Shown here piece by piece: positions 18,622 to 29,646 of a DNA stretch of 64,000 nt (positions within the stretch are counted from its first letter, which is position 1; every line of letters starts with the position of its first letter). The translations under genes were made by a program, and so were the position numbers. A model generated the notes under the pieces. It was given only the letters and a program-made list of their open reading frames with translations, was not told the origin of the DNA and made no database searches. Location of the stretch: the NCBI RefSeq assembly GCF_900107395.1, contig NZ_FNPW01000004.1:310001-374000 (forward strand), in the 5' to 3' direction. This DNA is from Pseudomonas sp. NFIX28 (GTDB lineage Bacteria; Pseudomonadota; Gammaproteobacteria; Pseudomonadales; Pseudomonadaceae).

Positions 18622-19022
18622 AACGCCTGGCATTGACCACCGCGCTCGGCGCCAGCCTGCTGGGTTGCGCGGCGGAACCAGTGAAACTGCAGCAGGATCG
18701 CAGCTACATCCTGGAATGGATTGGCGAACGTCCGCTGATCGATTACAGCCACCTGACCATCACCCTCGGTGAAGACGGCCGTGCCTATGGCAACGGCGGC
18801 TGCAACCACTGGTTCGCGCCCTACACCCTGGAAGGCGACAAGCTCAGCTTCGGCAAGGTCGGCAGCACCCGCAAGATGTGCGCGCCGGCCCTGATGGAGC
18901 AGGAGCGACGCTTCCTGCAGGCGCTGGAAACAATCCAGCGCTGGGATATTTCGCCGATCGAACAAGTGCGTTTCTGGCCGGCCGAGGGCAAGCCGTTGCG
19001 CTGGTGGCTCGAGGAAGGCTGA
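18618..19022 (+). CDS. META-domain lipoprotein
   Basis: 134 residues. Signal peptide with a lipobox ending at Cys17 (ASLLGC), so it is probably lipidated and outer-membrane anchored. The rest resembles the META/HslJ domain, with NGGCNHWFAPYTLEGDKLSFGKVGSTRKMC including paired cysteines as in that family. Such proteins are linked to stress tolerance in other bacteria, but the role here is unknown. Coupled to the preceding zinc-ribbon-like gene; followed by a REP palindrome. Confidence 0.8.
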   Translation: MKRLALTTALGASLLGCAAEPVKLQQDRSYILEWIGERPLIDYSHLTITLGEDGRAYGNGGCNHWFAPYTLEGDKLSFGKVGSTRKMCAPALMEQERRFLQALETIQRWDISPIEQVRFWPAEGKPLRWWLEEG

Positions 19023-19032
19023 TACCGCCCCC

Positions 19033-19123
19033 TGTAGCCGCTGCCGCAGGCTGCGATAAGGTCCGCAGGACCTTCAATCGCAACGGCCTTGCAGGCCGAT
19101 CGCAGCCTGCGGCAGCGGCTACA
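19033..19123. repeat. REP palindrome (TGTAGCCGCTGCCGCAGGCT type)
   Basis: Inverted pair of a different REP class from the one at 7156: outer arms at 19033-19057 and 19099-19123, with an inner smaller hairpin (GGTCCGCAGGACC). It lies between the converging META lipoprotein and TlpA-like genes and may help terminate both transcripts. Confidence 0.9.
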
Positions 19124-19125
19124 GA

Positions 19126-21093
<1,968 letters not shown>

Positions 21094-21101
21094 CAGCACG
21101 C

Positions 21102-21158
21102 CATCGCGGGCAAGCCTCGCTCGGAATGCTTCTGTAGGAGCGAGGCTTGCCCGCGATG
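21102..21158. repeat. REP palindromic pair
   Basis: CATCGCGGGCAAGCCTCGCT at 21102-21121 and its complement at 21139-21158. Same class as 7156-7226, sitting between convergent genes. Confidence 0.92.
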
Positions 21159-21178
21159 ATTTCAGCCCAATCGCTGAA

Positions 21179-21850
21179 TCAGTGGTTGACCGTATACGCC
21201 AGCATCATCGAGATCTGGCACAGCGGCCGGCCACTTTCGGCGTGCCACTGGTTGAAGGCGCCCTGCACGGTGGCCAGGTCCTTGAGGCTGCTCGGCACCT
21301 TGTCGATGATCTGCTGGGCGTTGAGCGCCGCCACCACGTCATAGGTCGGCACAAAGGTGTCCTTGCCGACCATCCGCAGGAAGCGCGGGGCCGACAGGCC
21401 GCCCAACTGGTGGCCGTGCTTGGCCAGGTATTTCCACAGGCCGACGATGTCGGTCACTGGCCAGTCGGCGATCAAGGCGCCGAAGCTGCCCTTCTCTTTT
21501 TCCACGTCGAGCACCATCTGCGCGTTGCGCGGCACGCTCTTGAGCTTGCCCAGGTGGCGAATGATCCGCGCGTCCTGCATCAGCCGCTCAAGATGCTCAG
21601 CGCCCATCAGCACCACTTTTTCCGGGTCGAAACCGAAGAACACCTCTTCGAAGGCCGGCCACTTGGCGTCCACCAGGCTGTGCTTCAAACCGGCGCGAAA
21701 CACCCGCAGGGCCAGGGTCGAGAGATAACGGTCATCGCTGATCTTGCGCAATTGCGCCGGAGTTTTCGGCACCGGCAGATGGGCTTCCAGCTCGGCCGCC
21801 GAACCGAAGCGGTTCAGACAGTATTCGTGCAGCCACTTGTAATCGCGCAT
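21179..21850 (-). CDS. DNA-3-methyladenine glycosylase I-like protein
   Basis: 223 residues. The region RVFRAGLKHSLVDAKWPAFEEVFFGFDPEKVV resembles the Tag helix-hairpin family signature, and LIADWPVTD with the following segment fits the C-terminal part. Unlike E. coli Tag it lacks an N-terminal zinc-binding RCxW segment, so it is a divergent member. Predicted to excise alkylated adenine in base-excision repair. Lies downstream of ttcA on the same strand. Confidence 0.75.
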   Translation of the reverse strand: MRDYKWLHEYCLNRFGSAAELEAHLPVPKTPAQLRKISDDRYLSTLALRVFRAGLKHSLVDAKWPAFEEVFFGFDPEKVVLMGAEHLERLMQDARIIRHLGKLKSVPRNAQMVLDVEKEKGSFGALIADWPVTDIVGLWKYLAKHGHQLGGLSAPRFLRMVGKDTFVPTYDVVAALNAQQIIDKVPSSLKDLATVQGAFNQWHAESGRPLCQISMMLAYTVNH

Positions 21851-21926
21851 GCCCTCTCCTAATGACGATAAAGAAACGGCGCTCAGAAGAGCGCCGTGAT
21901 TCCACGATACAGAGCCGCGAAACGAC

Positions 21927-22751
21927 TCAGAGGTTTACCACATTGACGAACCGCGAGGCCGCGGTTTCATCGACCTTCAGGCTGGTGAAGTCGAACAGGT
22001 TGCGGTCCGCCAGCTGCGACGGCACCACGTTCTGCAGCCCGCGGAAAATGCTTTCGGTACGGCCCGGGGTCTTGCGCTCCCACTCCTGGAGCATTTCCTT
22101 GACCACCTGGCGCTGCAGGTTTTCCTGGGAGCCGCAGAGGTTGCACGGGATGATCGGGAACTGCTTGAGGTCGGAATAGGCCTGGATGTCCTTCTCGCTG
22201 CAATAGGCCAGCGGCCGGATCACCACGTTGCGCCCGTCATCGGCCCGCAGCTTGGGCGGCATGGCCTTGAGCGAGCCGTTGTAGAACATATTGAGGAAGA
22301 ACGTCTCGACGATGTCGTCGCGGTGGTGACCCAGGGCCATCTTGGTCGCGCCGATCTCGTCGGCGAAGGTGTACAGGGTGCCGCGACGCAGGCGCGAGCA
22401 CAGCGAGCAGGTGGTCTTGCCTTCCGGTATCAGCTCCTTGACCACCGAATAGGTGTCCTTCTCGACGATGTGGTATTCCACCCCCAGCGTCTCGAGGTAG
22501 GCCGGCAGCACGTGCTCGGGGAACCCGGGCTGCTTCTGGTCCATGTTCACGGCGACGATGTCGAACTTGATCGGTGCAACCTTCTGCAGGTGCATCAGCA
22601 CGTCGAGCATGGTGTAGCTGTCCTTGCCGCCGGACAGGCAGACCATGACCTTGTCGCCGTCTTCGATCATGTTGAAATCGGCGACCGCTTCCCCGGCCTG
22701 ACGGCGCAAGCGTTTCTGCAGTTTGTTCTGGTTGACCGTAAGAGTGCCCAT
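21927..22751 (-). CDS. ttcA: tRNA 2-thiocytidine(32) synthetase
   Basis: 274 residues. ATP-dependent thiolation of C32 in certain tRNAs, using an Fe-S cluster. PP-loop [13 protein letters not shown] near residue 40, [10 protein letters not shown] and CNLCGSQEN supply the cysteine pairs, and GHHRDD follows the family pattern. The start [15 protein letters not shown] is the usual one; a longer in-frame extension is ignored. Confidence 0.96.
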   Translation of the reverse strand: MGTLTVNQNKLQKRLRRQAGEAVADFNMIEDGDKVMVCLSGGKDSYTMLDVLMHLQKVAPIKFDIVAVNMDQKQPGFPEHVLPAYLETLGVEYHIVEKDTYSVVKELIPEGKTTCSLCSRLRRGTLYTFADEIGATKMALGHHRDDIVETFFLNMFYNGSLKAMPPKLRADDGRNVVIRPLAYCSEKDIQAYSDLKQFPIIPCNLCGSQENLQRQVVKEMLQEWERKTPGRTESIFRGLQNVVPSQLADRNLFDFTSLKVDETAASRFVNVVNL

Positions 22752-22919
22752 GGCGCTTGAAATCCGCGGTGTGTGACGAAAAGCCGGACATTTTACGCAA
22801 AAAGTGCGCGCGGGCGAAGCGTCGGGCATGCGCTGGCCGAGCAAATCGCCGAATGCGATTACCAGCCGGGCCAACAGCGCGATTTGCTCTAACGCCCGCG
22901 TCTTTTACAGAGCAGTCCT

Positions 22920-22943
22920 TTCTATACTGCGACATAAGGTCGC
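22920..22943 (+). promoter_or_regulatory. Putative promoter and inverted repeat upstream of the Yip1 gene
   Basis: TTCTATACT at about 22920-22928 resembles a sigmaS/sigma70 extended -10. It is followed immediately by the inverted repeat GCGAC-ATAAG-GTCGC (22929-22943), which would overlap the transcription start. No good -35 seen. Confidence 0.35.
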
Positions 22944-23030
22944 ACACATATCCAGACCTTTACTTACTTGGCCGCTGGCCCGTAGGCGCTCCGTTGGGGG
23001 GCGATGGCACTAACAAAGGAGTGACTGACT

Positions 23031-23633
23031 ATGATTCATCATGTCGTGGGACTCTTCACCCACCCCGATCAGGAATGGCGAGAAATACGTGGCGACGAAG
23101 AGGAAAGCATCAGCCACATGTATCTCACTCACACGCTGATTCTCGCGGCGATTCCAGCGGTTTCGGCATTTATCGGCACCACCCAGGTCGGTTGGGTCAT
23201 TGGCAATCGAGCGCCGGTCATGCTGACCATGGAAAGCGCGCTGTGGATGACCATCATGTCGTACCTGGCAATGTTGGGCGGGGTCGCGGTCATGGGCGCC
23301 TTCATCCACTGGATGGCCCGCACCTACGACGCCAACCCGAGCCTGGCACGCTGCGTCGCGTTTGCCACCTATACCGCAACTCCGCTGTTCATCGGCGGCC
23401 TGGCGGCGCTGTATCCGCACATGTGGCTCGGCATGATCGTCGGCACGGCGGCCATCTGCTACACCGTTTACCTGCTGTATGTCGGGTTGCCGACCTTCAT
23501 GAACATTCCGTCGGATGAAGGCTTCCTGTTCTCGAGCTCCGTACTGGCCGTTGGGCTGGTGGTGCTGGTCGCGATCATGGCGTTCACGGTGATCGTCTGG
23601 GGTCTTGGCGTCGGCCCCGTTTACACCAACTGA
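23031..23633 (+). CDS. Yip1 family inner-membrane protein
   Basis: 200 residues with five hydrophobic segments (about 33-50, 68-92, 107-127, 132-152, 165-190) and the N-terminal HHVVGLFTHPDQEWREIR typical of bacterial Yip1/DUF1282 proteins. Function unknown. AAAGGAG lies 9 bases before the ATG. A GC hairpin (23668-23688) follows. Confidence 0.82.
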   Translation: MIHHVVGLFTHPDQEWREIRGDEEESISHMYLTHTLILAAIPAVSAFIGTTQVGWVIGNRAPVMLTMESALWMTIMSYLAMLGGVAVMGAFIHWMARTYDANPSLARCVAFATYTATPLFIGGLAALYPHMWLGMIVGTAAICYTVYLLYVGLPTFMNIPSDEGFLFSSSVLAVGLVVLVAIMAFTVIVWGLGVGPVYTN

Positions 23634-23667
23634 CGCTGCTCAAAAAACAAATACAATCTGCCAACAC

Positions 23668-23690
23668 AGGCCGCCGCAAGGCGGCCTTCT
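23668..23690 (+). terminator. Short hairpin terminator after the Yip1 gene
   Basis: AGGCCGCCGCAAGGCGGCCT followed by only a short TCT tail; a weak intrinsic terminator. Confidence 0.6.
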
Positions 23691-23777
23691 AATCTGCACA
23701 ACGACCATTCGGCGCCTGGACGATTCGGAATGCGCCCGCTTTGCGGCATACTCATTCGCTCTGGAGAACCGTTAAGC

Positions 23778-24269
23778 ATGCCCGAGCAACTCAATACCCG
23801 CGTCGAAGACTGTTTCCAACTCGCTGAATCCTTTTTCAAACGACCTTTCAAACGCCCGGTGGTCAGCCTCAAGTTACGTGGCCAGAAAGCCGGTGTCGCC
23901 CATCTGCACGAGAACCTGCTGCGCTTCAACCCGCAGCTGTACCGGGAAAACACCGAAGACTTCCTCAAGCAGACCGTGGCCCATGAAGTCGCGCACCTGA
24001 TTGCCCACCAGCTGTTCGGTGATCGTATTCAGCCCCACGGCGAAGAATGGCAGCTGATCATGCGCGGCGTGTACGAACTGCCGCCCAATCGCTGCCACAC
24101 CTACGAGATCCAGCGCCGCAGCGTGACCCGCTACATCTATCGCTGCCCCTGCGACAACGACTTCCCGTTTTCCGCCCAGCGCCATCGCCTGGTCACCCAG
24201 GGCCGGCGTTATCTGTGCCGGCGTTGCCGGCATACCCTGGTGTTCAGCGGCGAAATGCGGGTGGAATGA
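23778..24269 (+). CDS. sprT: SprT family zinc metallopeptidase-like protein
   Basis: 163 residues. HEVAHLIAH carries the HExxH zinc site. A C-terminal zinc ribbon is formed by YRCPC and YLCRRCRHTL. Family members resemble eukaryotic SPRTN proteases; the bacterial role is unresolved. Start chosen at MPEQLNTRVEDC, which matches the family N-terminus. Converges on the CoA-transferase gene with a 10-base gap. Confidence 0.88.
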   Translation: MPEQLNTRVEDCFQLAESFFKRPFKRPVVSLKLRGQKAGVAHLHENLLRFNPQLYRENTEDFLKQTVAHEVAHLIAHQLFGDRIQPHGEEWQLIMRGVYELPPNRCHTYEIQRRSVTRYIYRCPCDNDFPFSAQRHRLVTQGRRYLCRRCRHTLVFSGEMRVE

Positions 24270-24279
24270 GCCCAGACGC

Positions 24280-25461
24280 TTACAGGATGACGCGGTTTTG
24301 TCGTAGTTCGGTAATGCGCTGAGCGCTGTAGCCCAGTTCGGCCAGCACCTGATCGCTGTGCGCGCCCAGCGCCGCACCGATATGCCGAGGCTCCGGCAAG
24401 CCCTGGGAAAACTTCAACGGACAGGCCATCTGCGGCTGATAGCTGCCATCGCCGCGCGGCACCTGGCTGACCACTTGCCGAGCCTGCAACTGCGGATGCG
24501 CCACCGCCTCCGCCAGGCCCAGCACCGGTTCGACGCAGGCATCGACCGCGGCAAACAACTCGCAGAGCTGGGCAAAGTCGTGCTTCTCGAACTCGACCTG
24601 CAAGGCCTGCTTGAGCGCCTGTTGTTGCTCGGGCTGCGGCGACAGCCCCTGGGCCGCCAGTTCCGGGCGCCCCAGCGCCTGGCACAGCGCCTGCATGAAC
24701 GGCGGCTCCAGGCTACCCACCGACAGCCAGCGGCCATCGCGGCTGCGGTAATAATCGTAGAAGCTGCCGCCGTTGAGCACCTGCCGCTCTACCGCCGGTT
24801 CGACCCCGCACGCCAGGTAGCCGGCCCCGGCCATGGCGTTCAGGCTGAACACGCAATCGGTCATGCTCACGTCCAGATACTGCCCCTGGCCGCTGTGCTG
24901 ACGGGCAATCACTGCCGCCAGCAGGCCGATAACCCCATGCAGCGAACCGCCGGCGATGTCCGCCGCCTGGATGCCCAAAGGCAGCGGCCCACTGTCCTTG
25001 CGCCCGGTGTAGCTGGCCAGGCCCGCCAAGGCCAGGTAGTTAATGTCATGGCCCGCGCGATCCCGGTACGGGCCCGTCTGGCCGTAACCGGTGATCGAGA
25101 CATAGATCAGCTTCGGGTTGAGTGCCTTCAACGCCTCGTAGCCCAGCCCCAGGCGCTCCATCACTCCCGGGCGGAACTGCTCCAGGACAATGTCGTATTC
25201 CAGCACCAGCTGGCGGACCACCTCCAGCGCCTCGGGCTGCTTGAGGTCCAGCGCCAGGCTGCGCTTATTGCGATTGAGGTAGGCATGGCTGGCCGAGACG
25301 CCCTGATCGTGGGGCGGCAGCACCCGCAGCAGATCCATGCGGGTCGGCGATTCGATGCGCAGCACCTCGGCGCCCATGTCCGCCAGCAGCAAGGAGGCGA
25401 ACGGCCCCGGCAGCAGCGTGGAGAAATCCAGTACCTTGAGTGACGCCAATGGCCCTTGCAT
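24280..25461 (-). CDS. CaiB/BaiF family (class III) CoA-transferase
   Basis: 393 residues. The N-terminus LKVLDFSTLLPGPFASLLLADMGAEVLRIE is the family hallmark. The catalytic Asp is probably in AADIAGGSLHGVIGL, and GHDINYLALAGL is conserved. The CoA donor and acceptor cannot be deduced. ATG at 25461 with GGAAGGAGAG upstream. Monocistronic between sprT and the dctA terminator. Confidence 0.9.
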   Translation of the reverse strand: MQGPLASLKVLDFSTLLPGPFASLLLADMGAEVLRIESPTRMDLLRVLPPHDQGVSASHAYLNRNKRSLALDLKQPEALEVVRQLVLEYDIVLEQFRPGVMERLGLGYEALKALNPKLIYVSITGYGQTGPYRDRAGHDINYLALAGLASYTGRKDSGPLPLGIQAADIAGGSLHGVIGLLAAVIARQHSGQGQYLDVSMTDCVFSLNAMAGAGYLACGVEPAVERQVLNGGSFYDYYRSRDGRWLSVGSLEPPFMQALCQALGRPELAAQGLSPQPEQQQALKQALQVEFEKHDFAQLCELFAAVDACVEPVLGLAEAVAHPQLQARQVVSQVPRGDGSYQPQMACPLKFSQGLPEPRHIGAALGAHSDQVLAELGYSAQRITELRQNRVIL

Positions 25462-25569
25462 GAGCTCTCTCCTTCCCGATTGACTGCCCACAGAGTAGGC
25501 AGCGCCCCGGGCCCCCGCAATCACCGCAAGCGCCACCCGGGCTGACCGTTGCGCTCAAGCGCCAGGCAT

Positions 25570-25596
25570 GAAAAAACCCGCCGGAGCGGGTTTTTC
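25570..25596 (-). terminator. Rho-independent terminator of dctA
   Basis: AAAAAACCCGCCGGAGCGGG with T's on the + side and, for the - strand, the complementary T6. It lies 16 bases past the dctA stop. Confidence 0.9.
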
Positions 25597-25611
25597 ATCA
25601 ACGCGGTGAAG

Positions 25612-26946
25612 TTACTTCACGGACGTCGGGGTTGGGCCTTCGGCAACGCCCAGGTCATCTTCTTCGCGGGTGTCGTTGATCGCACGACCACCGGAAGCCA
25701 GCTCGGTCTGCAACTGGTCTTCGTCCAGCTCCTTGACCCACTTGGCCACCACGACGGTCGCTACCGCGTTGCCTACCAGGTTGGTCAGCGCACGGGCTTC
25801 GGACATGAAACGGTCGATACCCAGGATCAGCGCCAGGCCGGCTACCGGCAGGTGGCCCACGGCCGACAGGGTCGCCGCCAGCACGATGAAACCGCTACCG
25901 GTCACGCCCGCAGCCCCTTTGGAGGACAGCAGCAGCACCAGCAACAGGGTGATCTGGTGAGTGATGTCCATGTGGGTGTCGGTCGCCTGAGCGATGAACA
26001 CGGCCGCCATGGTCAGGTAGATCGAAGTACCGTCGAGGTTGAACGAGTAACCGGTCGGGATCACCAGGCCCACTACCGACTTCTTCGCACCCAGGCGCTC
26101 CATCTTGATCAGCATGCGTGGCAGGGCCGATTCCGACGAAGAAGTACCCAGCACGATCAGCAGCTCTTCACGGATGTAGCGGATCAGTTTCAGGACGCTG
26201 AAACCGTGGGCGCGGCAGATGCCGCCCAGCACCACCAGCACGAACAGCACGCAGGTGATGTAGAAGCAGATCATCAACTGGCCCAGCTGCACCAGCGAAC
26301 CCACGCCGTAGGCGCCGATGGTGAAGGCCATGGCACCCAGCGCACCGATCGGCGCGAGCTTCATGATCATGTTGATGATGTTGAACATCACGTGGGCGAA
26401 GCGGTCGATGAAGTCCAGCACCGGCCTGCCGTAGGCACCCAGGCGATGCAGGGCAAAACCGAAGATCACCGAGAACATCAGCACTTGCAGGATGTCGCCG
26501 TTGGCGAAGGCGCCGACGATGGTGTTCGGAATGACGTTGAGGATGAAGCCGACGATGCTCTGGTCCTTGCCGGCGGTGACGTAGGCCGCCACTTTCGAGG
26601 CATCCAGGGTGGACACGTCAATGTGCATGCCGTTGCCCGGCTGCACCACGTTGACCACGACCAGGCCAATCAGCAGGGCGATGGTCGAGACGATTTCGAA
26701 GTACAGCAGCGCGTAGCCACCGGTCTTGCCCACCGATTTCATGTTCTGCATGCCGGCGATACCACTGACGACGGTACAGAAGATGATGGGCGCGATGACC
26801 ATCTTGATCAGTTTGATGAACCCGTCACCCAGCGGCTTCAGGGCCACACCGGTCTGCGGGTAGAAGTGACCGAGCAGGATGCCGATAGCGATGGCAACGA
26901 TCACCTGGAAGTACAGGGATTTATACAGTGGCTGACGAGTCGTCAT
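25612..26946 (-). CDS. dctA: C4-dicarboxylate/H+ symporter DctA
   Basis: 444 residues. Inner-membrane uptake of succinate, fumarate and malate (DAACS family). Conserved stretches include [11 protein letters not shown], the [12 protein letters not shown] motif and [19 protein letters not shown]. The start [16 protein letters not shown] has GAGGAA upstream. A sigma54 promoter with two palindromes lies upstream (27089-27104, 27183-27237), as expected for a DctB/DctD-controlled gene; no dctBD in the window. Confidence 0.96.
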   Translation of the reverse strand: MTTRQPLYKSLYFQVIVAIAIGILLGHFYPQTGVALKPLGDGFIKLIKMVIAPIIFCTVVSGIAGMQNMKSVGKTGGYALLYFEIVSTIALLIGLVVVNVVQPGNGMHIDVSTLDASKVAAYVTAGKDQSIVGFILNVIPNTIVGAFANGDILQVLMFSVIFGFALHRLGAYGRPVLDFIDRFAHVMFNIINMIMKLAPIGALGAMAFTIGAYGVGSLVQLGQLMICFYITCVLFVLVVLGGICRAHGFSVLKLIRYIREELLIVLGTSSSESALPRMLIKMERLGAKKSVVGLVIPTGYSFNLDGTSIYLTMAAVFIAQATDTHMDITHQITLLLVLLLSSKGAAGVTGSGFIVLAATLSAVGHLPVAGLALILGIDRFMSEARALTNLVGNAVATVVVAKWVKELDEDQLQTELASGGRAINDTREEDDLGVAEGPTPTSVK

Positions 26947-27088
26947 TGCAAAGTTCCTCAAGAGCACCGTTGCACACCATCCATCGATGCACACGACGCC
27001 TAAAGTGCGAACCCTCCTGCACTGGAGGGATTTGTTGTGTAGAGCTGCGGGGAACACCTCTCGCTGCTCCCTACTCCCGGATCGCTAT

Positions 27089-27104
27089 CGCAAAGCCCGT
27101 GCCA
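27089..27104 (-). promoter_or_regulatory. Sigma54 promoter of dctA
   Basis: On the - strand TGGCAC-GGGCT-TTGCG, matching TGGCAC-N5-TTGC with exact GG/GC spacing. Predicted transcription start is about 27078, giving a leader of about 130 bases. Confidence 0.8.
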
Positions 27105-27114
27105 GCTTGCCAAA

Positions 27115-27145
27115 AAACCCTGAAGGCCTTTGGACATCAGGGTTT
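27115..27145. other. Inverted repeat between dctA promoter and enhancer palindromes
   Basis: AAACCCTGA (27115-27123) and TCAGGGTTT (27137-27145), 9-base perfect arms, 13-base loop. Either a protein site or a terminator-like hairpin. Confidence 0.45.
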
Positions 27146-27182
27146 GCTCCCGCCCCTCGCATGCTTCGCCCCTAAGCGAAGT

Positions 27183-27237
27183 GGCGGATTTCCGCCCATC
27201 CGCCGGTGCTCGTCCTACAATTTGGCGGATATCCGCC
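27183..27237. promoter_or_regulatory. Tandem palindromes, probable DctD-type enhancer sites
   Basis: GGCGGA-TT-TCCGCC at 27183-27196 and GGCGGATATCCGCC at 27224-27237, centres 41 bp apart (about four helical turns) and 110-150 bp upstream of the predicted dctA start. This is the geometry of a sigma54 activator's upstream sites. They also lie 60-110 bases before the AraC gene. Confidence 0.65.
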
Positions 27238-27293
27238 TTGCCCAGCCGTGGGCGGCTGTTAACATCCGCCACTTAATGGATGGATCGACCTTC

Positions 27294-28292
27294 ATGCGCG
27301 AACGCACCATCGCCAGTCATTTCGCCCGCGCCGCCCTGGGCGGGGCCCGTCGACGGGGCTACGACTATTCGGAACTGCTGCAGACCCTGGGCATCAGCCT
27401 CGAACTGCTGAACGAACCCAAGGCGCGTATCGCTCCCGAGCAGTTCGCCAGCCTGCTGCAACAGCTCTGGCAAGTCCTGGATGACGAATACCTGGGCTTC
27501 GGCGACGGCCCGAGCAAGCGCGGCACCTTCGCCATGATGTGCCATGCGCTGATCCACTGCCGCACCCTGGAGAAGGCCCTGCAGCGCGGCTTGCTGTTCT
27601 ATGGCCTGTTCCCCCACGCGCCGCGGCTGCGCCTGACGCGCGAAGGGGAAATGGCCCGCCTGAGCCTGGACGACGCGGCGCTGTGGGACCCGGACCACTT
27701 TCTCAGCGAGAGCCTGCTGGTGATCTGGCATCGCCTGGGCAGTTGGCTGATCGGCCAGCGCATCCGCCTCGAACAAGCCTGCTTCAGCTACCCGAAACCC
27801 GAGCATGGCAACGAATACGACCTGCTGTTCCCCTGCCCCCTGGTGTTTTCCCGCGACTGCAGCAGCCTGTTGTTCCACAGCCGCTACCTGAACATGCCGT
27901 TGCTGCAGGACGAACGAACCCTCAAGCATTTTCTCGAACGCTCCCCCGCCGACTTGTTGGCCCGCCCGGACGATGGCGACAACCTGAGCAGCCAGCTGCG
28001 CCGCCTGCTCAGCCGCGACAGCAGCCGCTGGCCAGACCTGGAAAGCATCGCCCAGCATTTGCACATCAGCCCGCAGACCTTGCGCCGGCACTTGCGCGAA
28101 GAAGGCACGAGCTTTCAGGAATTGAAGGATCAGTTGCGCCGCGATATCGCCATCTACCACCTGCGCCGGGCCGACCTGTCGTTGCAACAGATCGCCGAGC
28201 AGACCGGCTTCTCCGAGCCATCGGCGTTTCATCGCGCATTCAAGAAGTGGACCGGGCTGACGCCGGGCGCTTACCGCGCCCAGGCCACCTGA
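27294..28292 (+). CDS. AraC family transcriptional regulator
   Basis: 332 residues. An N-terminal ligand-binding-like domain of the arabinose_bd type (about 20-200) is followed by two helix-turn-helix motifs in the last 100 residues: ESIAQHLHISPQTLRRHLREEG and LQQIAEQTGFSEPSAFHRAFKKWTG. The ATG at 27294 has GGATGGA upstream; an ATG at 27276 is the alternative. It is divergent from dctA but need not regulate it. Converges on phoQ with 7 bases between stops. Confidence 0.9.
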   Translation: MRERTIASHFARAALGGARRRGYDYSELLQTLGISLELLNEPKARIAPEQFASLLQQLWQVLDDEYLGFGDGPSKRGTFAMMCHALIHCRTLEKALQRGLLFYGLFPHAPRLRLTREGEMARLSLDDAALWDPDHFLSESLLVIWHRLGSWLIGQRIRLEQACFSYPKPEHGNEYDLLFPCPLVFSRDCSSLLFHSRYLNMPLLQDERTLKHFLERSPADLLARPDDGDNLSSQLRRLLSRDSSRWPDLESIAQHLHISPQTLRRHLREEGTSFQELKDQLRRDIAIYHLRRADLSLQQIAEQTGFSEPSAFHRAFKKWTGLTPGAYRAQAT

Positions 28293-28299
28293 GCGCGCC

Positions 28300-29646
28300 T
28301 CAGATCGCCGGGAAGTGAATGCGGAACGCCGCCCCGCCCAGCTCGGAATCGCCCAGGGTCAATTGCGCGCCGTAGCTGTCGATGATGTCCTTGACCACCG
28401 CCAGGCCGATCCCCTGCCCCGGGTGCTGGCGATCCAGGCGTTCGCCACGCTGGAGAATCCGCGCCCGCTGGTCCGGCGGCACGCCCGGGCCGTCGTCCTC
28501 GACACACAACTGCGCGCCATCCAGGTCTTCGCGAACACTGATGCGCACCTCGCTCAGGCACAGGCGATAGGCGTTCTCCAGCAGGTTGCCGAGCAGCTCG
28601 AGCAAGGCGCCATGCTCGATCGGCACATAGCAGCGCTCCGGCAGATCGAACGAGACCCGCACCTGCTTGTCGCGGTAGACCTTGTCCAGGGTGTCGCACA
28701 GGCTTTTGAGCACCGGGCGCAGACGCACCTGGTGACGCACCAGGCCGCTCTTGCGCAGGCTGGCCCGCTGCAACTGGTAACTGATCTGCTGGCTCATGCG
28801 TTCGATCTGGGTTTGCAGCACCCAGGCCTGCTCACGATCCTGGGGACGCAGGGCCATGTCTTCGCTGACACCCTGCAACACCGTCAACGGGGTTTTCAGG
28901 CTGTGGGCCAGATCGTCCAGGGAATCGCGATAACGGCTGCGCTGCTCGCGCTCGCTGTGCAACAGCCGGTTCAACGAACCGGTCAGGCGCAACAGTTCGC
29001 GCGGGTGTTCTTCACTGAGGCTCTGCCGGGTGCCGCTTTCGATTTCGTCCAGCTCCTGGCTCAGCCGGCGCAGCGCCTGCAAACCCCAGGTCAGGCCGAG
29101 CCAGAGCAACGCCAGGAGCACCAGCAACGCGGCGCCAAAACCCAGGTAAAGGTTTTCCCGCACCCCTTCCAGGGTCAGCTGGTATTCACGCACCGGCTGC
29201 AAGGCGACGATGCTGAACGCCGCGCTTTTGCCGCCGAGCAGCTTGACCTCGACGTCGTAGACGAAAAACTCCTGGCCGTTGACCTCGCGGATACGCGCGA
29301 ACTCGTTGCCGCGACCGTCATAGCGCGGCTTGTAGTTGATGTTCTCTTCCTGGGTCGCCTTCGAGCGCCAAACCAGCCGCCCCTCGCGATCATAGATGTA
29401 GCCCAGCAGGCGGCTGTCGGTCAGGTTGAAACGCTCGTCCGGCAATTGCGCCGGCATTTGCAGGTGATTGTTCTCGACCCGGGCGGCCGAGATCAGCGTG
29501 GTCACGTCGGAAGCCAGGCGCTGCTCGATGGAATCCTGCAGCGCCAGGCTGAACGCGCCTTGCATGGCCGGCAACAACGCCAGCATGAACAGCACTGCCA
29601 GCGTCGTGGCCGCCAGCATCAGGCGCAGGCGTAACGATCGAATCAT
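28300..29646 (-). CDS. phoQ: Sensor histidine kinase PhoQ
   Basis: 448 residues, inner membrane. Helices near 7-30 and 165-187 flank a periplasmic domain of about 130 residues. HAMP, HisKA with SLDDLAHSLKTPLTVL, and HATPase_c with NLLENAYRL, EDDGPGV and GIGLAVVKDI follow. Senses divalent cations and cationic peptides in the PhoPQ family. ATG overlaps the phoP stop (ATGA). Third gene of oprH-phoP-phoQ. Confidence 0.93.
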   Translation of the reverse strand: MIRSLRLRLMLAATTLAVLFMLALLPAMQGAFSLALQDSIEQRLASDVTTLISAARVENNHLQMPAQLPDERFNLTDSRLLGYIYDREGRLVWRSKATQEENINYKPRYDGRGNEFARIREVNGQEFFVYDVEVKLLGGKSAAFSIVALQPVREYQLTLEGVRENLYLGFGAALLVLLALLWLGLTWGLQALRRLSQELDEIESGTRQSLSEEHPRELLRLTGSLNRLLHSEREQRSRYRDSLDDLAHSLKTPLTVLQGVSEDMALRPQDREQAWVLQTQIERMSQQISYQLQRASLRKSGLVRHQVRLRPVLKSLCDTLDKVYRDKQVRVSFDLPERCYVPIEHGALLELLGNLLENAYRLCLSEVRISVREDLDGAQLCVEDDGPGVPPDQRARILQRGERLDRQHPGQGIGLAVVKDIIDSYGAQLTLGDSELGGAAFRIHFPAI

